Assembly (NCBI GenBank): GCA_964034945.1
Contig: OZ035960.1
Span: 64,651,970 to 64,715,969, forward strand
DNA: 64,000 nt
From: Chrysopilus asiliformis
Lineage: Eukaryota > Arthropoda > Insecta > Diptera > Rhagionidae
Direction of reading: 5' to 3'
Shown: positions 51,044-61,796 of the stretch, piece after piece
How the letters are laid out: every line of letters starts with the position of its first letter
Numbering within the stretch: position 1 is the first letter of the stretch
The notes under the pieces: generated by a model
What the model was told of the DNA's origin: nothing
The model's database searches: none
The model's input: only the letters and a program-made list of their open reading frames with translations
Made by a program: the position numbers and the translations under genes

Positions 51044-54000
51044 CGGAATATAGAATGTGTTTATCTAAATGTACAAGGGTTAATAAATAATTTTGCTGAA
51101 GTGGAAATGTTAATACAAAACATAACAAAAGCTATAATTGCCTATCTGGCAATCATTGGAGACCCGTATGGTGATATTCGTACCAAAATTCGAACAGTTG
51201 TACCAAAATTCCAATTTGAAGTCAAACTTTCCTATAAGATTTTTTAAAATTTATTCCAATCGGATTTTGATGTATGGAAGTTTTATGTAGAATCATATCC
51301 TAAATAACTTTTGTTCTTGCACTTTTTTGATAAGATGCATCGTTTTTGAGATATTCGCAAAAACCGTTTTCGTTCGTATGGGGGGTACCCCCCCTAATTG
51401 TCCATTTTTGCCCATTAACGAACTTAGCCTCGCATTTTACGAAAAACGGATCTGTGCAAACTTTCAAGTCTCTAGCTCAATCCGTGCGCCCGCAATCCGC
51501 GCCACAGACAGACGGACAGACGGACAGACAGACAGACGGACGGACGGACATGCTAAATTCAACTTTTTTTATCATTCTAAACACACTGGTGTAATTCATT
51601 TTTTTGTGCGATGACGGGATCTTGGCGTTACAAACGGTAAGGCAAAGTTAATATACCCTTTGGTTTCACCATACGGGTATAAAAAACGAATATGATGTTA
51701 TAATGCTTAGTGAGACGCATATTACTAATAAAATATTAGATAATGAGATAGATATCGACGGTTATAATTTGATAAGAGTTGATTCAGAATCGAGGCATAC
51801 GGGTGGAGTGGTTGTATATATAAAAAAAATGTACCAGCATCAAATTGTGCAACAATATATAATAAATTTAAATATCTGGTGGCTAAGTCTTAAATGCTTG
51901 ATTAAAAATGTGAATTATATTATTGCAACGACGTACAGGTCACCAAATCAAAGATCCTCAAAACGAGAATTTTGTATATATTTAGATAAGTGGTTGAATG
52001 AGTTGCAACAAGAGGGCGAAAATATGTTAATAGTGGGTGATTTTAACATAAATTGGGCAACAGATGACCGTTACAAAAGCGAAATAAAACGGATATTAAG
52101 TGATAATGGGTTAAAACAGATGATGAATAAGGCGACGCGAATTACGGAGACTTCAAATACAATAATCGACTATGTGATAACAAACATTAACGGTATAATA
52201 GAGGATACAAATCAAGATCTTAAAATCAGTGACCACGAAACTGTGGAAGTGCAAATAAGGACCAAAAGCAAAATCAAATATGATAGAGGAAAAGAATATG
52301 AGATATTTGAGTATAGAAAAGATTTCTTTGAATCGGTATTAAATAGCATAGAAATATATTCTCTACGGAATGTAGAAAATGTAAACATATGTGCTCTTAA
52401 ATTTGATGAAAAACTAAATCTAGCTGTATCGAAGTTTAAAACTAAGAAATATATACAAAAGTCCGTAGTAAATCAGTGGTTTGACAAAGACCTCAAGTTT
52501 TTGAAAGGGGAAAAAATTAGTTGTTATCAAAAAGTTTAGTTATGTAACTCAAATGAGAATTGGCTCCGCTATAGAGCAGTAAGAAATAAATATAAACAAA
52601 TGGTCAAGCATAAAAAATGTAAATATATAGAAAGTGAAATTAATATAGCTAAGAACCAAAAAGAAATGTGGAGGGTTATCAAGAAGTTTGTATTGAAGGA
52701 AAAAAATGATATTGTGAAATCAGTCAAATTCGGTGATACGGTAGTGAACATGGAAAGTAGAATGGCCGAGCAGTTTAACTCTTTTTTTGGAAATAGTGTG
52801 GAAAATATAAATAGAGCAATACCAAGTATAAATTACATAAACAACGAGGAAGCGGTGGAAAATAGTTTTGAACTCAATCAAATATCAAAGAAGGATCTGT
52901 TGTCGATTTGTAAAGAAATGAATAAAAAGAAAGATACAACTGGCGTGAGTGTGAAAATTATAATTGAACAATGGTCAAATTTGGGCGAGGTGTTGTGTAA
53001 CATAGTGAACAATTCTTTGAAAGGCGGTATTTTCCCAGAAAGTTGGAAAGAATCAACAGTTGTCCCAGTGCAAAAAGTTAAGAACGCTAACAAATGTGAG
53101 GACTTTAGGCCAATAAATATGCTCCCTACATGTGAAAAAATTTTGGAGAAAGTGGTACAAATACAATTGGAACAGTATCTCGAAGAAAATAATTTATTAA
53201 TAAAAGAACAATCGGGTTTTAGAAAAAACCACTCCTGTGAGACTGCCATTAACTGGACGATAGTAGAATGGAAAAAAGGATTAGAGTTGAGGCAAAACAA
53301 AATTTATGCGGTATTTATTGATTTACAAAGAGCTTTCGAAACCATAGATAGGGACATATTAATAAACAAACTAGAAAAACACGGTGTCAAGGGAAAAAAT
53401 CTTAATTGGTTCAAAACATATCTACTGGGTAGATGGCAGAGAACAAAAGTGAATAGTGAACTATCGTCAAAAATAGAAACTAAACTTGGAGTACCTCAGG
53501 GGTCAATTTTGGGGACATTATTATTTTTAATATATATAAACGATATTGTGAAATGTTTAATCCACTGTAAGTTGATGCTGTTTGCGGATGACGCGCTTTT
53601 ATATATAATGGGTACAAATGAGGAGGAATGTGAGAGAAAATTGAGTATGGATTTAAAAAAACTGAATGAGTGGCTACAAATGAATAAATTGAAATTAAAT
53701 GTGAAAAAGACGAAAATGATGGTAATTAACGGTCAATGTAGTAGAGACATGATTGTAGATAATGAGAAAATTGAATTAGTTAATGAGTGTAAATATTTGG
53801 GTGTGATAGTGGATAATAAATTAGACTTTAATAAACATGTAGACTACTTATGCAATAAAATAGGAAAGAAAATAGGTTTTTTCAAGAGAATGAGAAAAAA
53901 TATTTCGACCATGTGCGCGATAAACCTTTATAATGCTATTATAAAACCGCATTTTGAATACTGTGCAACAATCTTAGACATGTGTACTGAGCAATCAATG

Positions 54001-54399
54001 AATAGACTCCAAAATCTGTAGAACAAGGCTATGAGAAGCATATTAAAGGTGAATAAATACTGTGCAATTAAGTTGATGTTGGAAACGTTAAAATGGCTAA
54101 GCGTGAAAGAAAGGGTTAAACTAAATGTACTCTTGTTTGTGTTTAACATGATGAAAGGCAAAGCACCAACATATCTAAGAGACTTCATCCAATATACATC
54201 GGAAGTGCAACCATATAGATTGAGGGAAGGTGACGTAAACATCAGATTGCCGAAATTCACACAGGCAAAATCGCAGAACAACCTTATTTATAATGGGCTC
54301 AAATTGTTTAATTCGTTACCTAGAAGTGTAAAAGAAGAAACAAGACCAAGAAACTTTAAAATTGAAATAATTAAATTAATTAAAGAGAAAAAAATTTGA
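51038..54399 (+). pseudogene. LINE ORF2 (endonuclease-RT), two TAGs and one insertion
   Basis: Endonuclease: ECVYLNVQGLINNF (51053-51094), then after the mini-me insertion YDVIMLSETHITN, VVVYIKKMYQ, ATTYRSPNQRSS, LIVGDFNINWA and TIIDYVITN with KISDHETVE. RT: WKESTVVPVQKVKNANK, DFRPINMLPTCEKILEK, AVFIDLQRAFETIDR, LGVPQGSILGTLLFLIYIND, LMLFADDALLY and KLKLNVKKTKMM. The C-terminal part (54031-54399) completes the protein (TYLRDFIQYTSEV). From 51703 to 54399 one frame is open except TAG at 52537-52539 and 54019-54021. No RNase H. These lesions probably disable this copy, but it was functional recently. Confidence 0.85.
51119..51686 (+). mobile_element. mini-me/DINE-1-like repeat in LINE ORF2
   Basis: Plus copy from AACATAACAAAAGC to CGGGTATAAAA with (GACR)n at about 51506-51550. 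It splits the endonuclease between MLIQ and NEYDVIML inside an A-run, which marks the insertion preference. Confidence 0.85.
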
Positions 54400-54500
54400 A
54401 ATCGTAACAAGTAAAAATATTATAACAGAAAAATCATGATTGTGTAAAGAAAAAGTAAAATTATTACTAATAAAATTATTATTATTATTATTAACGATAA

Positions 54501-54714
54501 TATAGGAACCTAATTGATATAGAACCGCAAAAAAATCGGAAACTCCATGCCGGCGCCATGTTAGACAATTCATCAGTGACCCTACTTGGCCATGTATATG
54601 TGGTAGTAACTCTATTAGTGCATGGCTTTATATGTAGAGGGTCTTGCCTGAACGCAATATTTTATTCTCGTATTTCAACACCTATACTAGAATAACAAAT
54701 AACAATCCTATAAT
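54501..54714. other. Unassigned spacer
   Basis: Contains the 20-mer GTGCATGGCTTTATATGTAG (54619-54638), the reverse complement of 39458-39477. No gene. Confidence 0.4.
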
Positions 54715-55325
54715 ATAATACGAGGAATGTCTGTCTGTCTGTCTGCACAAACGATCTCGAAAACCCGCCTAACGATTTTCACGAAACTTGGTGGTTAGGG
54801 ATTTTCGGGGATAAGACCCCGAAACCCCTGAGAAAATTCCCCTTCGATACCCCTCGCCTGGTATCTTCGAATTGGGTGGTCCGATCTTAATGAAACTTTA
54901 CAGTATTACTAAGGGGGCTCGGGGCTTTCGATTTTTCTACTACAAACCTGACTTTTCCCTCCCCTCGATACCCCTCGCCTGGTATCTTCGAATTGGGTGG
55001 TCCGATCTTAATGAAACCTTACAGTATTACTAAGGGGGCTAAGGGCTTTCGATTTATCCACTACAAACCTGACTTTTCCCTCCCCTCGATAACCCTCACC
55101 TGGTGTCTCAAAAGGTTTCAAAAATCGGTGACAGCGATTACTCAATAACCACTCAACCGATTTCTATGAAATTTTGTTATCGCGCGTTAGTTTTAGTTCT
55201 AGCTTTCTAGGTCGGGAATTTAAAAACTCTGGAAAAGCTCTGTAAAGATAATGTGAATTTAGTTTTTCCCCAAATATCAGCAAAAGTAGGATTTTGAGCT
55301 CGCCGAGCATGGCTCGGTCTTCCTG
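54715..55325. repeat. Helentron-like repeat with ~122-bp units and terminal hairpin
   Basis: Starts near TAATACGAGGAATG with a (GTCT)n run (54728-54745). It continues with units at a 122-bp period (CTCGATACCCCTCGCCTGGT at about 54842, 54964, 55086) and ends in the hairpin CCGAGCATGGCTCGG followed by TCTTCCTGGTACTG. Segments such as ACGATTTTCACGAAACTTGG and CCGATTTCTATGAAATTTTG resemble the motif seen in other repeat families here. A microsatellite at one end and a short hairpin at the other are typical of non-autonomous Helitron/Helentron repeats. Confidence 0.6.
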
Positions 55326-55413
55326 GTACTGTACATAGTACAATTACTTTAATTTTTAATTCGATTAAATTCTATAAGTTCAAAATATCAAAATCAAATT
55401 TTATAAACTCTGC

Positions 55414-56060
55414 TTAAAAACAAAAATTATGCTTGGTTTTATTGACTGCCTTTGTAAGGTTATCTGCTGCCATTCCTTCCGTTGAAGTTGGAACTATGCT
55501 GATATGTTCATCGTTGATTTTTTGTCTAACATTATGAAGACAGACATCTATATGCTTGGTTCTAGCATGATAGATATCATTGCTAGACAAATTGACGACA
55601 CTTTTGTTGTCACAATAAATGGTAATCGGTTGATTACTACCTTTGACTAGAAGTTCATCGCAGAACTGCTTCAACCAAATGGCCTCTTGTGTTGCGAAGG
55701 ACAGAGCCATGTACTCCGCTTCAGTCGAAGATAGAGCAACGGCATGGCCGAATTATACAAGGTCTGCTGGTTATTTTTTAACAGCCACCATTTTGCTACG
55801 TCATCGGCAAGAAATTCTTTGTAATGTTGATTGTGCGTACGGAGTTGTTTAGCTAGATGTTAGCTAGATTTGAGAATTAGGGAAAATTCCCATTCAGTCT
55901 TATAAGAATTTCTTGCCGATGACGTCAGAGCCAAGAGAGACTGAGCTGTCAAGCAGACCTTGTATAATTCGGCCATGGAGCAACGGTCGGTTGCCTTATG
56001 CTGTTCCAAGAGACAGCACCTCTCTGGGATAGAACAACATATCCGGTGCACGATCGTCTT
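55414..56060 (-). pseudogene. Copia RNase H, split by a 235-bp MITE
   Basis: Upstream part (about 55978-56060) and downstream part (55414-55742) carry STEAEYMALSFATQEAIWLK, ITIYCDNKSVVNLSSND, RTKHIDVCLHNVRQKI and the C-terminal TKAVNKTKHNF, a standard copia RNase H. The MITE interrupts just before the STEAEY motif with a 9-bp duplication. Confidence 0.85.
55743..55977. mobile_element. MITE with 26-bp perfect TIRs and 9-bp target duplication
   Basis: Left end CATGGCCGAATTATACAAGG (then TCTGCT) is matched perfectly in inverse at the right end. GAGCAACGG flanks both sides (55734-55742 and 55978-55986). A second inner inverted repeat (CATCGGCAAGAAATTCTT and its complement) makes it foldback-like. 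The 9-bp duplication points to a Mutator-like (MULE) mover. Confidence 0.82.
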
Positions 56061-57000
56061 TCGTCGACCTCGCTTCCTCAGTCAGCGTCTGAGAACCCAC
56101 AAATAATTTCGTCTTTGTTAGAAGAAAATACTAACCTCATATTCATAGTTTCCTTTAAGTATCTTGGGATACGTTTGACGGCTTTCCAGTGTACTTTGAC
56201 CGGATTATTGCTGAATCTGCTTACATTAGATACAGCGAATGATATATCTGGGCGGGTTCCTTACGATAATTACAAAATACTTCCAACTGCTTCCTTAAAC
56301 GGGACATGTGCCATTCTTTCTTTTTCGTCTTGATTTCCTTGTTAAGTTTCTGATTTGGATCAACGGGGGTCGAAACTGGATTACAATCGGAAATATTGAA
56401 TCTTTCCAAAATATCTTTGATGTAATTAATTTGATCTAAAGATTCTTGTATTGACTACGTTTGATTTTAATTCCAACAGAGCTGTGTGCCTCACTTAGTT
56501 CCTTGATTTTGAAATGGTTCTTAATATGATTTTTTAAATTGTTGCATCATCATTATTACTAAATATCCACTACGTAGACTGCCACAAAAAGAATTGCCGA
56601 ACTAGAAGTCTCAAAATAGATACACGGATCAATTCTGGAGCGATTGAGGCAGAATTCCTTCAAAACTGCATCAAGTTTTTTTTCCACTCTCTCCTGGCCT
56701 GTTTTACACCGTAGATTGCCTTATTCAATTTGCATACGCGATTAGTACCATTTGAAAATTTTTCTCGCTGAGTGAGATAGATGTCATCTTCTGGATCTCC
56801 TTAGAGGAATGCGGTAATCGCATCCATTTTCTCGATTTTCAAACGGCATTTGGTGGACAAAGCAAATAAGATACGCAGGGAACTGTATCGCACTACTGGA
56901 GAAAACGTCTCTGTATAATCTATACCTTCTCTTTGCGAACATCCTTTCACTACTAGTCTAGCCTTGAATCTAGAGAAAAGCCTCAGATACTGTCAAAGCA
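56061..57000 (-). pseudogene. Copia reverse transcriptase, badly decayed
   Basis: Fragments of the copia RT are readable on the minus strand: KKLDAVLKEFCLNRSRIDPC, IYFETSSSAILFVAVYV (about 56570-56690), FNISDCNPVSTPVDPNQKLN (56345-56403) and the part before RNase H (56120-56220). Stops and frameshifts separate all of them. Confidence 0.7.
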
Positions 57001-57028
57001 TCGCTATCTGCTACTATAGCACTTGCCA

Positions 57029-57770
57029 TTAGGGACAGTGTTGCAAAGTTTTGAACGCCGCAATTCCACCACGGATTGATCCCACCGCATTCGATGTATC
57101 GCTGTCAAGGACATAATAGGGATCTCGTCCCTTATCGTCCGCATCTTCATAGTCACTCAAATATTCATCACTTTCAGCAGTTTTCGATTGTCCTTTATGA
57201 TTTGCGTTAGACGACTCAAAATTCGCGTTAAAATGTTCACTTCTACACAGAGATATACCTTTTTTAACCGTTTGTTCCTGCACTTCATATGTGGATTCTA
57301 ACCGTTCCACGTCGAATTCGTCCGAATCGTAATTTATTTGCTGTGTTTTTTCATGAATTTCTTCTAGAAATACCACATCACGACTTTTGATCACAGTATT
57401 GCTAGATGGGTTAAACAAAACATAACCCCTTTGTTTCGGCACTCTCATACAAAACACTTTTCGCGTTCCATTTTTTACGCTTCTGATTTGGCAGATGGAC
57501 CATTGCCTTGCAACCGAATATACGAGATTTACTTAAATTTAGTTTAATTCCCATCCACACTTCTTCCAAAGTTTTGTTTTCCAAGGCAGAAGTTAACGAA
57601 TGATTTAAAATCCAAACTGCAGTATTGATAGCTTCGCCCCAAATTTTAAGCGACAAGCCAGCGTCAAACAACATATAACGTGCTTTCTCAAAGATGCTGC
57701 GATTTTTTCACTCTGCTACCCCTTTTTGTTCGGGGGTATAATCGCATGTAAGTTGATGTTGTGTTGTAGT
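57029..57770 (-). pseudogene. Copia integrase C-terminal part and linker
   Basis: Reads CDYTPEQKGVAE (integrase Glu) then a TGA, KNRSIFEKARYMLFDAGLSL, KIWGEAINTAVWILNHSL, SRIFGCKAMVHLPNQKRKKW, then after a frameshift RGYVLFNPSSNTVIKSRDVV and an acidic linker. These are the hallmarks of the C-terminal half of copia integrase (GKGY-like region). Confidence 0.82.
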
Positions 57771-58307
57771 GTAAGTCACCCGCATTCCATTCCAACATTC
57801 CTTTAACTCCAATTTTCCCAGACTCCATAAATCACGTTATCTATCCTAAATAAACATGTGAATTGTGCATCTAAATTCATCCCACGACACGTACTCCATC
57901 CCATATTTCAAATTCCAGACGCTTGGATCAAATGTCCAAGGAATCTTCCCAAAAACCTTTTCCCTCGATGTAGAACCTTAACAAGACAATGGGACTCCTA
58001 TACCATCTGTCGAGTAGGAAGGTCGCTTTTCCAGTTCGAAACTTTGAATGGCGCGAATCTTTTAAACTTCTTAAAGTAATTAAAATAAGCAAACGATATT
58101 GGCAGACTTAAAGGTCAATCAAATATAAATTGTGAGTTTCGGTATTTTTAAGTGATTTATATTGCATGTTCGAGAAATAATAAAAATAGTGTGAACTGTG
58201 TAACTTGTGTGTTTACTTTTAATTCAATTGTTTATTACGACAACATAAAATTTGTTAAGCCAGAAAATTTGGTGGAAACCATTTGTGTTTGGTGTTTACT
58301 AAAAATA
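57771..58307. other. Unassigned material inside the copia relic
   Basis: About 540 bp of A/T-rich sequence with no recognisable copia coding. It may be part of another insertion or decayed integrase sequence. The plus frame at 58152-58436 runs into the mini-me repeat and is not called. Confidence 0.35.
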
Positions 58308-58877
58308 AACATAACAAAAGCTATAATTGCCAATCTGGCAATTATTGGAGACCCGTATGGTGATATTCGTATCAAAATTCAAACAGTTATACAAAAATTC
58401 CACTTTGAAGTCAAACTTTCCAATAAGATTTTTTAAAATTTATTCCAATCGGATTTTGATGTATGGGAGTTTTATGTAGAATCATATCCTAAATAACTTT
58501 TGTTCTTGGACTTTTTTGATAAGAAACACCGTTTTTGAGATATTCGCAAAAAACGTTTTCGTTCGTATGGGGGGTACCCCCCCTAATGGTCCATTTTTGC
58601 CCATTAACGAACTTAGCCTCGCATTTTATGAAAAACGGATCTGCGCAAAATTTCAAGTCTCTAGCTCAATCCATGCGCCCGCAATCCGCGCCACAGACAG
58701 ACGGACGGACGGACAGACAGACAGACAGACGGACGGACGGACATGCAGAAATTAAATATTTTTCTCATTCTAAACACACTGGTGTAATTCATTTTTTTGT
58801 GCGATGACGGGATCTTGGCGTTACAAACGGTAAGGCAAAGTTAATATACCCTTTGGTTTCACCATACGGGTATAAAA
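58308..58877 (+). mobile_element. mini-me/DINE-1-like repeat
   Basis: Plus copy in the copia integrase region, (GACR)n at about 58695-58741. Confidence 0.82.
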
Positions 58878-58889
58878 ATAAAAGACCAG

Positions 58890-59037
58890 CATAGCATCTT
58901 CTTCCAGTAAATAATCTGATGGTGACATTCATTATCCAAATATCTAACTTTAGATAACAGTTGTATGCCATTTTATGTTAAATACTTGGACATATTGTGG
59001 TTCACATATTCTTTACCATTATCCGAACGCAATGTTT
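58890..59037 (-). pseudogene. Copia integrase core, second catalytic Asp segment
   Basis: Minus frame reads KTLRSDNGKEYVNHNMSKYL and NGIQ, the 'LRSDNGxEY' motif carrying the second catalytic Asp. It is isolated between two mini-me copies in opposite orientation. Confidence 0.8.
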
Positions 59038-59619
59038 TATTATACCCGTATGGTGAAACCAAAAGGTATATTAACTTTGCCTTACCGTTTGTAACGCCAA
59101 GATCCCGTCATCGCACAAAAAAATGAATTACACCAGTGTGTTTAGAATGATGAAAAAAGTTGAATTTAGCATGTCCGTCCGTCTGTCTGTCCGTCTGTCT
59201 GTCCGTCTGTCTGTCTGTCCGTCTGTCCGTCTGTGGCGCGGATTGCGGGCGCACGGATTGAGCTAGAGACTTGAAATTTTGTACAGATCCGTTCTTCGTA
59301 AAATGTGAGGCTAAGTTCGTTCATGGGCAAAAATGGACTATTAGGGGGGGTACCCCCCATACGAACGAAAACGTTTTTTCTGAATATCTCAAAAACGGTG
59401 ATTTTTATCAAAAAAGTCCAAGAATAAAAGTTATTTAGGATATGATTCTACATAAAACTCCCATACATCAAAATCCGATTGGAATAAATTTTAAAAAATC
59501 TTATTGGAAAGTTTGACTTCAAAGTGGAATTTTGGTATAACTGTTCGAATTTTGATACGAATATCACCATACGGGTCTCCAATGATTGCCAGATTGGCAA
59601 TTATAGCTTTTGTTATGTT
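59037..59619 (-). mobile_element. mini-me/DINE-1-like repeat, minus copy
   Basis: Runs TATACCCGTATGGTG to GCTTTTGTTATG with (GTCY)n at about 59172-59233. About 160 bp from the plus copy at 58308-58877, forming an inverted pair. Confidence 0.82.
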
Positions 59620-59738
59620 TTTTAATGTTATGATTTATCTCCTCAACACAAATATAAGTTTCAAGATTTACCTGTTTATAATAAGGTATATTTCTTGTTT
59701 TCTCTTTTTTCTATATTATTATTTCTATGTTTTATATA

Positions 59739-60547
59739 AGGACTGTATCGAAAAGTATGGAATCATGAAAAAAGCGTTGTTACTTTTTATAAGTTTTATT
59801 TTGTATCGCACATGCTTAATCACTTATTGTCTGTACATTTAAAAATATTTTTATACGAAAAAAAGTCTGGAACTTCGTCCGCAAGTTCCTCTTCATTATT
59901 GCCTAAAAACGTTCAATAGGCCGAATCTCAGGACAGTTTGGCGGGTTCATTTCCTTCTTCACAAAATCCTGTTTTTTGGTTAAGACAGTGTCATAAAGTG
60001 TTCTGAAACGAGGTTTCACGCAAGCTGCCTGTTTTTGAGTCCGTTTCGGTAGCCGTTGCTTTCGGTAGGTTCTTAGCCCATTCCGCTTCTTAGCTCGTTG
60101 AACCATACCGACCGTAGTTCCGCATTTTTTCGCCACATCCCTAACAGAAGCACTGCGTTTATTTTTGATGGCAGCACAAATTTTTAGGTCCAGTTTTGGG
60201 CGACTTGGACCTGGTTTCCGGCCAGATTTCGGTTTGTCTTCGAAGGACAACTCCTGTCCAAATTTTCTGATGGCGTTGTTCACCGCTTTATAGCTGACGT
60301 GCTCTAAAGTGGCGATCTTGCGCATGGAGATTCCTCTTTGTTGAACCCATCTGTCCACAATTCTTTTTCTTTGCTGCGGCGAAAGTCCTTTCATTTTAAA
60401 GAAAAATACTGAATTGAATAAAATGCCGAACTATACGTGTTGTATGACTCATTCGCAATGCTACAAAACTAACATTTCAATTTTAGTGAGTCACAGTACC
60501 ATAAAATTAACAATTTTAAGTGATTCCATACTTTTCGATACAGTCCT
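59739..60547 (-). mobile_element. Tc1-like transposon, internally deleted (809 bp)
   Basis: Terminal inverted repeats AGGACTGTATCGAAAAGTAT and complement ending ATACAGTCCT, flanked by TA (59737-59738, 60548-60549). Full Tc1 elements are ~1.3-1.7 kb, so about half is missing. It contains a truncated transposase on the minus strand. Confidence 0.88.
59903..60394 (-). pseudogene. Tc1-like transposase, catalytic core deleted
   Basis: The N-terminal paired-like DNA-binding region is present: MKGLSPQQRKRIVDRWVQQR, MRKIATLEHVSYKAVNNAIR, DLKICAAIKNKRSASVRDVA (about residues 1-110). The frame then jumps from TLYDTVLTKKQD to FVKKEMNPPNCPEIRPIERF, the C-terminal end of the catalytic domain, removing ~150 residues including the first two catalytic Asp. 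A TAG replaces the Trp usual after ERF. It can bind at most. Confidence 0.85.
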
Positions 60548-60649
60548 TAGTAATGCTAAATTAGCTATGAATCATAAAAAAATTGTACACTAATTTATAA
60601 ATTCGAGTATATAGGCTAATTCACGTGGACGGCATATGCCACACGTAAA

Positions 60650-61051
60650 TCATCCTTTTTCTTTCTTTTTTTTTATGGTAAACTGTTCTGTTATTTGGAT
60701 TTTGTTAATGATTAAGAGAATTAAAAAAGCATTATTATTAATGTTATGATCAGTTTGCCTTTCTACAAAATTTTTAAATTTTTCGAAAGTAGCATACACT
60801 TTGTTCTTTGATCTTAAAAAATATACGAAAGTTTTGCGACTGAAATCATCGGTAAAGGCAAGAAAATATTTTCCACCACCCAAACACGTAGTTTCCATCG
60901 GTCCGCATGAGTCCGAATGCACTAAACCAAGGAGTTTATTTGAACGAGTACCGGAATGACATTTAAATGACACACGCCTGTTTACCTTGCAAATACGGAA
61001 CGCACTGAACTTGACTGTCACTTTAATTAAAATTAAGTCCGTCGACACCAT
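60650..61051 (-). pseudogene. Copia pre-integrase and first part of integrase
   Basis: Reads FKCHSGTRSNKLLGLVHSDS, CGPMETTCLGGGKYFLAFTD and DFSRKTFVYFLRSKNKVYAT, the copia integrase start with the first catalytic Asp (VHSDSCGP) and the DD..S segment. It ends where the Tc1 derivative and following sequence intervene. Confidence 0.85.
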
Positions 61052-61103
61052 TTTTCATTTTCATTGAATCTTCATAATTATTACGACGAAGCCATAAGTT
61101 TAA

Positions 61104-61709
61104 AGGTCTGTTCGATATGAGTCCTGGACTTACTCAGAGTAAAAATTTTTACTCTTTTCTGTTCGATATGAGTTCTGAACTTACTCCGAACACATAACGA
61201 ACAGAAAAGTGTAAGTCCAGAACTCATCTTTTCAGTCCTGGACTTACTCTTGCTTTTAGCTGGAGTAAACTTTTGACAGCTGATATTTGTCAGACATAAC
61301 CTCTCTTTTACAGTGTTTGGAAGTCAAGAAAAATTTATAAAATGTATAATTATGAAAATTTATATGTTGAAAATCATTCTGGAGAATGGCGAGTATACAA
61401 TTTTATGCAATTCCTTTTTGTGCGGACGATTTCTTCCTCGTCTTCACTTAAAAAGTCGTCTTCACTTAATTCATATTGATCGAAATCATCAGAAATCAAA
61501 TTAAACATGATTAGTTCCTTGATACTCATTTTAAAAGTGTTGTACACAAACGTAAAACTTAACCTCAACCTTGACAGTTCAAACGTGACTTACTCTGAAC
61601 TTACTCCAAGTTGTTCGATAAAAACAAATTCAGAGTAAGAAAATCCGCCATTTTGTGGAGTAAAGTGAAAATATTCGGAGTAAGTCCAGGACTTATATCG
61701 AACAGACCT
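61104..61709 (-). mobile_element. Harbinger deletion derivative (606 bp)
   Basis: Same ends as the 27468-33214 element (AGGTCTGTTCGATATGAGTC...CAGACCT). Inside, the transposase start (minus, 61374-61568, MRLSFTFVYNTFKMSIKELI and SEDDFLSEDEEEIVRTKRNC) is joined to a diverged first exon of the Myb gene (plus, about 61341-61395, MYNYENLYVENHSGEWRV). Everything between is deleted. In this copy the transposase reads minus. It can move only with help from a complete relative. Confidence 0.85.
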
Positions 61710-61796
61710 TATATCTGACTTCACCATCGACAGTAAACCGCTCGCACTACGATTGACATTTAGCCTATAGACATTATTTGTTAGCACCTTCACTGT

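Larger units (their letters stand above)
41170..54500 (+). mobile_element. CR1/jockey-group LINE, split by BEL and mini-me insertions
   Basis: A plus-strand LINE. Its 5' region has two copies of AGGATCCTCTTTCCAAACTA (about 41170-41222). ORF1 is split by the BEL element, ORF2 by a mini-me copy. The 3' tail has an (ATT)n-like run at about 54462-54494. ORF1 carries a PHD-like finger and zinc knuckles, ORF2 endonuclease and RT but no RNase H. Damage is light: one indel in ORF1, two TAG codons in ORF2, plus the insertions. Confidence 0.85.

Noticed and set aside
3518..59411. Recurrent 60-115-codon ORFs in mini-me copies (FLPINELSLAFYEKRIC, VWGVPPLMVHFCPL) ending in TDRQTDGQTD
   Set aside because: Two overlapping frames are equally open and several copies are broken. 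Composition explains it and the TDRQTD tail is just the GACR microsatellite.
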